From: Dimorphilus gyrociliatus
Lineage: Eukaryota > Annelida > Polychaeta > Dinophilidae
DNA: 64,000 nucleotides
Assembly (NCBI GenBank): GCA_904063045.1
Contig: CAJFCJ010000006.1
Span: forward strand, 4,294,408 to 4,358,407
Reading direction: 5' to 3'
The notes beneath the pieces are model-generated. The model was given only the letters and a program-made list of their open reading frames with translations, had not been told where the DNA came from and ran no database searches. Below, piece by piece: positions 58,991-64,000 of this stretch. Numbering within the stretch: the first letter of the stretch is position 1; each line of letters begins with the position of its first letter. Made by a program: the position numbers and the translations under genes.

Positions 58991-61706
58991 ATGTCGTCGA
59001 GCCATAAACCGAAAATTATGTTCCCGGCCTTTGCGGCCTATCAGAATTCATCCCCAAATAAAGAAGAGAATACGATACAGGACAGCTCCCTGGAATGGTT
59101 AAATAGTAAAAGCTATATTGCACCTAGCCAAGAAATCGAAGAAAAATCAAGTGAAAGCAATAGCTTAGATGGCGAACCACGTAGGAAGAAAAAGAAGAAG
59201 AAAGAAAAAAAGGCTAAGCACAAGAAAGTGAAGAAAGAACGATCTCCCCCCCCTAAAAGAGAACGGCCGTCAACTAAGAGAGAAAAGCCTAAGGATTATT
59301 TTAAAGATACAATTCCTGATAGAAATACTCTGCAATTCGGTTGCTTATATGAAAAAGACGTTCCGAAATATAAGAGGCCTAGTTCTTATACACTCGGTGT
59401 AAGAAGTCGTAAAAATTTTCCTTCTTCAAAATTGGAGCGTTATCATATGAAAAAGATACGAAAACTAATTAAAAAAGATGGAGAATCGGTCAAGCTTGAT
59501 AAAGGATTTAAATTTATAGGACAGGAATTCATAGCATTTTCTAAATGGGAATGTGATAATGAACAAGAATTTCAACCATTTGATTTAATAAGGAAACTCG
59601 AACATCAAGTACAAACGGATCCAGCAGATATAGATTCCTGGTTTAAGTTGGCCGAAGCTCATAGTCAAAATCAAGCTGTTTTAAATGAAGATGCAAAACT
59701 TGATATGATGGAAAGTGTCTTACAGAAAGCTAGAGAGAAAAATCCGGCTAACGTTGAAATTCTTACTCATTTCCTTAACCGAAAGAAAACAGTAGATGAT
59801 CAAGAATGGAAAAAAATACTCTTCAATCACATGAATGACGAAAGAGTTTGGCAAGTTTATCTAAACTATAATACTTATCGACAAATGAGTTTTAACATTC
59901 GAAATATTGCCAACGTGTTTACAAAATGTATAAAAGACTTTAAAAGAATCTTAGACGGCCATGTCTTAACTCATCCTCCCCGAAAAGATGCAAATAAGTA
60001 CTTGCTGTCTTTTTTTTCAATGTACTGCTCAGTGTTAAAAAGGAGTGGATCGTCCGAAAAAGCACTCGCAACATGGCAAGCCTTCTTAGAACTCAACTTT
60101 AATTGTCCAGATAATTTAGTAAATTCTGCCTTAAACACACAATTCTACTTTCTGGATCAATTCTGGGATTCAGGCGTACCTCGAATAGGAGAGAAGCATT
60201 CTGTAGGTTGGAAAAATAGTACTAATCAAAGTGTCGTAGAGCCATCTGCGGCTTTAAATGAAGACGAATTAGTTGAAAAGTATAAAAATAAGGGAGAGAG
60301 TCGAGTATGGTTAGCTTTGGAAAAATTACGCGAAAATTCTCATTACCTAAGCTGTCGGAAGGATGATGAAGTTGATGATTATGAACGCATTATACTTTTC
60401 GATGATGTAAAAGATTTCTTATTTATAAATAATGATAAGAGGTAACATCTGTCTTTTATTAATTATTCGAATTTACATTTTAACTCTGTCTTCTTTCAGG
60501 CAAATCCTGGAGCTCGTTGGAGAATTTTTTGAAATATCTCCATCTCCCTACGACATTATAACTGAAATGAATTTTAAAATGGCACCCGTTAGCTCGTGGA
60601 TGAGCGGAATAGCTGAACTCATTTTAGAACACATGGCCAATATATTAGAAAATTTTGATAATGAATTACTAGAATATTGGATAACAAAATGGTTTGATTA
60701 TTTAATACGCAGCCAAGATAAGAAATCTATTAAAAAAGCCAAGAATATATTATGTATGGAATTTTGTAAATCTAACTCATTCTTTTGGGCGAAATTAGCT
60801 CAGTTATTATGCAAACACGACAGAAGAATTGAAGCAGAACAAGTAATTGAGCAAACGAAAAGGCGTTGCGTAAAATGTTGCAATATTTATGCACAAATTT
60901 ATTTGGGCATCTTGGGAGGGCAAATGAATAAAGAAAAGGCCAGAAATGTTTTAGGAATAGTTGTTGATTTTGAGAGAGTTGCTACAGATATTGATATATT
61001 GAGAACTAAAAACTCGTTTGAAGAGAGAATTTTAGCGGTTACTTCACCTCATCTAGATATTTCATATGCAATGTTTTTATATGCGATTGATTACGTAAAA
61101 TCCGCCTTTGACTTTCTTGAAGCTCGTCTAAGAGTCTATGAAAATAATATGGATCATTTTAGAATTGTTACCGATTTACGAGTTCGCCTTGCTCAGCATT
61201 ATTTGTCTACAGATCCCACCGCCGCTCCGAAAATTTTAAACTCTTGCATTTTTGAAGCTATTAAAAAGTTTCCCAGAGAAGTCGATTACCATTGTGCCTT
61301 TTTAAAACTTAAAAACGAAAGAATTTTAAGGAATTTTTTGGATGAATTAATTTCCAATAAGGAATATTGCGAAATTGAGACGATTCATGTAACGAGAGCT
61401 TTGTTAGAAATCGAAGCAGATAATGTTGAAAGGACTTTTTCTGTTCTAGAGGAGGCAGTCGCAAAATGTCCAAGAAGTACCATTATTTGGAGGATGTTAA
61501 TGTACTATACAGCTAAGAAAAAGACTTCGGAAAATGTTGAAAAGATTTTTCATAGATCACTACAATCGTGTGTCCCTGATAAGATCCTATATACTGATTT
61601 TGTATTATTAGTACCAAAAAGTGTTCAACTGGTTACTGACCTATTAACTGAAAAATTGATGAGAATACGAACGCCTCTTGAAGAGGTTCGCGTTCTTATT
61701 GAGTAA
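58991..61706 (+). CDS. NRDE2: NRDE2, nuclear RNAi-defective-2 homologue (HAT/TPR-repeat RNA regulator)
   Basis: Two exons, 58991-60441 and 60500-61706. It begins MSSSHKPKIMFPAFAAYQNS, matching the family FPAF start, followed by SSLEWLNSKSYI. A Lys-rich nuclear stretch (RRKKKKKKEKKAKHKKVKKE, about residues 65-85) is next, then the NRDE2 signature region (TLQFGCLYEKDVPKYKR). Half-a-TPR repeats fill the rest (RKLEHQVQTDPADIDSWFKL; FWDSGVPRIGEKHSVGWKN). The end TDLLTEKLMRIRTPLEEVRV matches the vertebrate C-terminus. NRDE2 restrains the exosome adaptor MTR4 in vertebrates and acts in nuclear RNAi in nematodes. It is shorter than vertebrate NRDE2, with the reduction mainly in the middle. Confidence 0.93.
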
Positions 61707-61889
61707 TGTATTTTTATATGAAAATGATAGTTTAATCCAACTCTTCGATGCAAGTGATTGTTATCCTTGAAAAATAAAACCCTTTCTTATAATTTTGTTA
61801 TAAGTATACAAATTTACTTTATTGATTTTTAATATTTCAGCATTAAATACTTTTCAATATAATTAATAGTTCTAGAGTCTATTTTTGTT

Positions 61890-62604
61890 TTAATCAAGTG
61901 CTGATCTCAATGTCATTAAAACCGGTCCATCATCGTAATCTTTGATTCCTTTGTTCCTCTTTGGCAAGCACGAGAAATCTCTCTGATTTACACTTGGACA
62001 AACCGAAGGTTGAGGACAACAACAGCGTCGAAGTGGCTGTAATATTATTCTATTAATCTCTGTTAACATTAAAATCTAACAAGGTTTACTTGTAATGTAT
62101 TGGCGCTTGGTTTCATGGGCGAATGGTTGAAGTAAGGGTTTTGATTGAAATTTCCAGAATTTCTCAAAATAGCTCTCATTCCTGCCTCGAAGCAAGGACA
62201 AATATTATTATAAGATTTTTTCTTGTGTTTTTTCTTCTGCTGTATTTTATGCTTGATAGAATTGTCAGAAGACAAACTGGATGTTTGACAACACTGGCAT
62301 CGACCCTCGCGTCGCTTTTTATTACCTATCAAGTTTGATTTAAAGTTTAAACTCTTGTAAAGCTTTAGATATAAAAACTTTTCTAATAAACAATCTTACC
62401 TCTACTTTGATGGTGCTTGGCGCGATCATCTCTTTTCTGTTTATACTTTTTTTTTTTATAACCTTTTCTTATATCGTCAAAAACAAAACCACTAGAAGTA
62501 GATACTTCAATTTCGGCCCTTCTAGTTTCAATATCTTGATCATTAGTGACATAAGATTCGCTAAAGTCAATTTCACTATCACCTAAATCATTTGAATTTG
62601 ACAT
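61890..62604 (-). CDS. Unrecognised Lys- and Cys-rich protein, about 195 residues
   Basis: Three exons: 62604-62400, 62325-62090 and 62036-61890, joined in frame across GT/AG introns. It begins MSNSNDLGDSEIDFSESYVT (acidic), then a Lys/Tyr-rich stretch (DDIRKGYKKKKYKQKRDDRA). The second exon carries CQCCQTSS, a Lys/His run and CPCFEAGMRAILRNSGNFNQ. The third has RRCCCPQPSVCPSV and ends LMTLRSALD. The Cys clusters could bind zinc, but the spacing fits no motif I know. No signal peptide or membrane segment. Splice-consistent frame across three exons supports a real gene, but the function is unknown. Confidence 0.65.
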
Positions 62605-62856
62605 GAAGCTTTTTAGACTTAAATAATTTCAACTAAAAACAAATTCTTATTTCTATTAGATTTGTTTAAATTTTAAATATTTATTTGACAATGTGTCTAT
62701 ATTTATAAACTTTTTTTCTTTCTTAATTTAAACCATTTTGTCAACAACTTAAAATCAAAACCAATTAGTAGGTTACTCCTCAAAATATAAGAACACAGAA
62801 GTAATATTATTTTGACATTTTTCATACAGTATTTATATTGATTTGTTAAAAATGCT

Positions 62857-63951
62857 TTAACTTTTATTCTGTTTCTCATTTTCTAATCTTTCTTCAAACT
62901 TTGAAAATTCTGATTTATTTATTTCGTCAACTTCATCTTCAATCTGTTCTACCCCAACAACTTCGGGTATGTAAAACTGCAGCATATTTTGTACGCCACT
63001 TTTCAATGTAACCGTTGAACTTGGGCAACTAACACATGAACCTTGCATTTTTAATTTTACTATTCCGTCTTCGAATGCCTATATTTAAATATTCAATACT
63101 TAAAACCGTTTATATTATTTATATTTTTAATTTTCTATTACTTACAACGTATTGTATATCTCCACCATCTTCTTGAACTGTCGGACGTATCCTTGTATCA
63201 AGTAGTTCTTTAATCATAGCTACAGTTTCATCGTCTTCCGGATGTACCTCAGTATCACTAGGAGCTTTCTCTCCGGTATATATTGGTAATCCTGATGCAA
63301 AAAAGTCCATAACAATTGCATATACTTCCGGTTTGACAATTTGCCAATCAATATCTTCTTCTTTTGTTATTGTTATAAAATCATTTCCAAAGAAAACAGC
63401 TTTTACTCCATCTATCCGAAAAAGCAATCTGAAATGATATCAAAGAAAATTGACACTTGAAGTAAAAATCCTACGTTGACATACTTGGCCAGAGGTGAAG
63501 AATGAGCTTCTCTAACATTTGGGAAATCCATTGTTCCCGAGTCTAAAACATCACATCCTGGTAAAAACTTTAAACTATTCGGATTTGGGGTTTCTTGAGT
63601 TTGAATAAACATATATCTTTCTAAAATAAAGAAGTGTTAAACTCTTCGATAAAAATTACATTTCTAGTAAATACTCTGGGAAAAGTTTATTGGTGTCGCC
63701 TTTTTAAAATGATATCCTCGAGCAGATAAAGTCATAATTTGACGAGCTGATGTTTTAGTTCGAATAGATCTATACAAAAAAATTTAAAAAAGTTTGGTTA
63801 TAAGTATTGATGAGATCAGTTAAAATCGTTCTAGGTTTCTCAAGAGTCCCATAATATATAGGAATTTTTTAGAAACTCACTTGAATAGCAGATCACAGAG
63901 AAATCTGGAGGTAACTCTGGTGACTCCTATAACTTGCCTGTAAGCAGCCAT
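62857..63951 (-). CDS. NFU1: NFU1 mitochondrial iron-sulfur cluster scaffold/carrier
   Basis: Five exons: 63951-63881, 63769-63675, 63620-63487, 63429-63146 and 63078-62857. [20 protein letters not shown] and the next exon form an Arg/Ser-rich, acid-poor leader typical of a mitochondrial presequence. The Nfu N-terminal domain begins [18 protein letters not shown] and includes [14 protein letters not shown]. The NifU-like domain has [20 protein letters not shown] and the cluster-binding CVSCPSS (CxxC), then [21 protein letters not shown]1 delivers 4Fe-4S clusters to lipoyl synthase and complex II. Models starting at the internal Met (MFIQTQ) would miss the targeting peptide. Confidence 0.96.
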
Positions 63952-63955
63952 CTTG
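63944..63955 (-). promoter_or_regulatory. TISU-like element at the NFU1 start codon
   Basis: CAAGATGGCTGC on the minus strand matches the TISU consensus SAASATGGCGGC at 11 of 12 positions and includes the ATG. TISU elements direct transcription start and scanning-free translation from very short 5' UTRs and are common in mitochondrial-protein genes. Confidence 0.5.
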
Positions 63956-64000
63956 ATAATAATTGTAAACCTATTTTCGTATTTTTACAAGAACATTTTT

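Noticed and set aside
1..64000. tRNA genes, rRNA, transposons, CRISPR arrays
   Set aside because: I found no B-box/GTTCRANNC context with a cloverleaf, no rRNA segment, no reverse transcriptase or transposase frame, and no spaced direct repeats. A proper scan with tRNAscan-SE and RepeatMasker could still find degraded copies.

Overview
This is a gene-dense, AT-rich stretch of an invertebrate animal nuclear genome. Nearly every gene is a single-copy bilaterian orthologue split by short spliceosomal introns, mostly about 45-90 bases, with GT/AG ends and long T tracts. Intergenic gaps are often only tens to hundreds of bases. The fused nitrilase-Fhit gene (separate genes in vertebrates), the retained U12-type introns and the short introns suggest a compact-genome protostome. 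A miniature lophotrochozoan such as a small annelid is a guess only; no species can be named from the sequence. I see no bacterial, viral or transposon genes, no rRNA, no convincing tRNA and no CRISPR array.

Layout, with strand: TIMELESS (+, 507-4737); a furin/PC1-type proprotein convertase with a hydrophobic C-terminus (-, 7392-10553); BCS1L (+, 11369-12836); a secreted double discoidin/fucolectin protein (-, 12872-14233); an unrecognised 329-residue protein (-, 14735-15724); TOP3B (+, 16139-19275), whose last codons overlap those of RPP21 (-, 19263-19717); EXOC1/Sec3 (+, 20071-24588); an ADAM10-like protease (+, 24911-28426); PSMA4 (-, 28869-29868); CCAR1 (+, 30684-36401); a SYLF-domain SH3YL1-like protein (+, 36934-38257); a stand-alone ZNF451-type PIN-like domain (+, 38409-39032); URB1 (-, 39143-46191); a perilipin (+, 46691-47942); TUBGCP4 (-, 48558-51155); an unrecognised beta-propeller-like protein (+, 51789-52637); NitFhit (+, 52987-54641); MAU2 (-, 55186-58578); NRDE2 (+, 58991-61706); an unrecognised Cys/Lys-rich protein (-, 61890-62604); NFU1 (-, 62857-63951).

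The genes are mostly housekeeping: replication-fork protection, cohesin loading, RNA processing, ribosome biogenesis, mitochondrial assembly, vesicle tethering, microtubule nucleation, proteolysis and lipid storage. They form no operon; many sit as divergent pairs with a short shared promoter or as convergent pairs with nearly touching ends. Two possible functional links exist: TIMELESS and MAU2 both serve sister-chromatid cohesion, and the ADAM10-like precursor has dibasic sites of the kind the neighbouring convertase family cleaves.

The most interesting observations are: two U12-type introns, one in NitFhit with apparent GT-AT ends that abuts the catalytic cysteine codon, the other in MAU2 following an 18-base microexon; a tandem duplication of the C-terminal PARP-binding-type domain of TIMELESS; antisense overlap of the TOP3B and RPP21 coding ends; a convertase that ends in a hydrophobic tail without a Cys-rich region; a recurring GCAGACGA promoter motif; CTCF-core-like motifs in gaps; and a stand-alone ZNF451-type nuclease-like domain.
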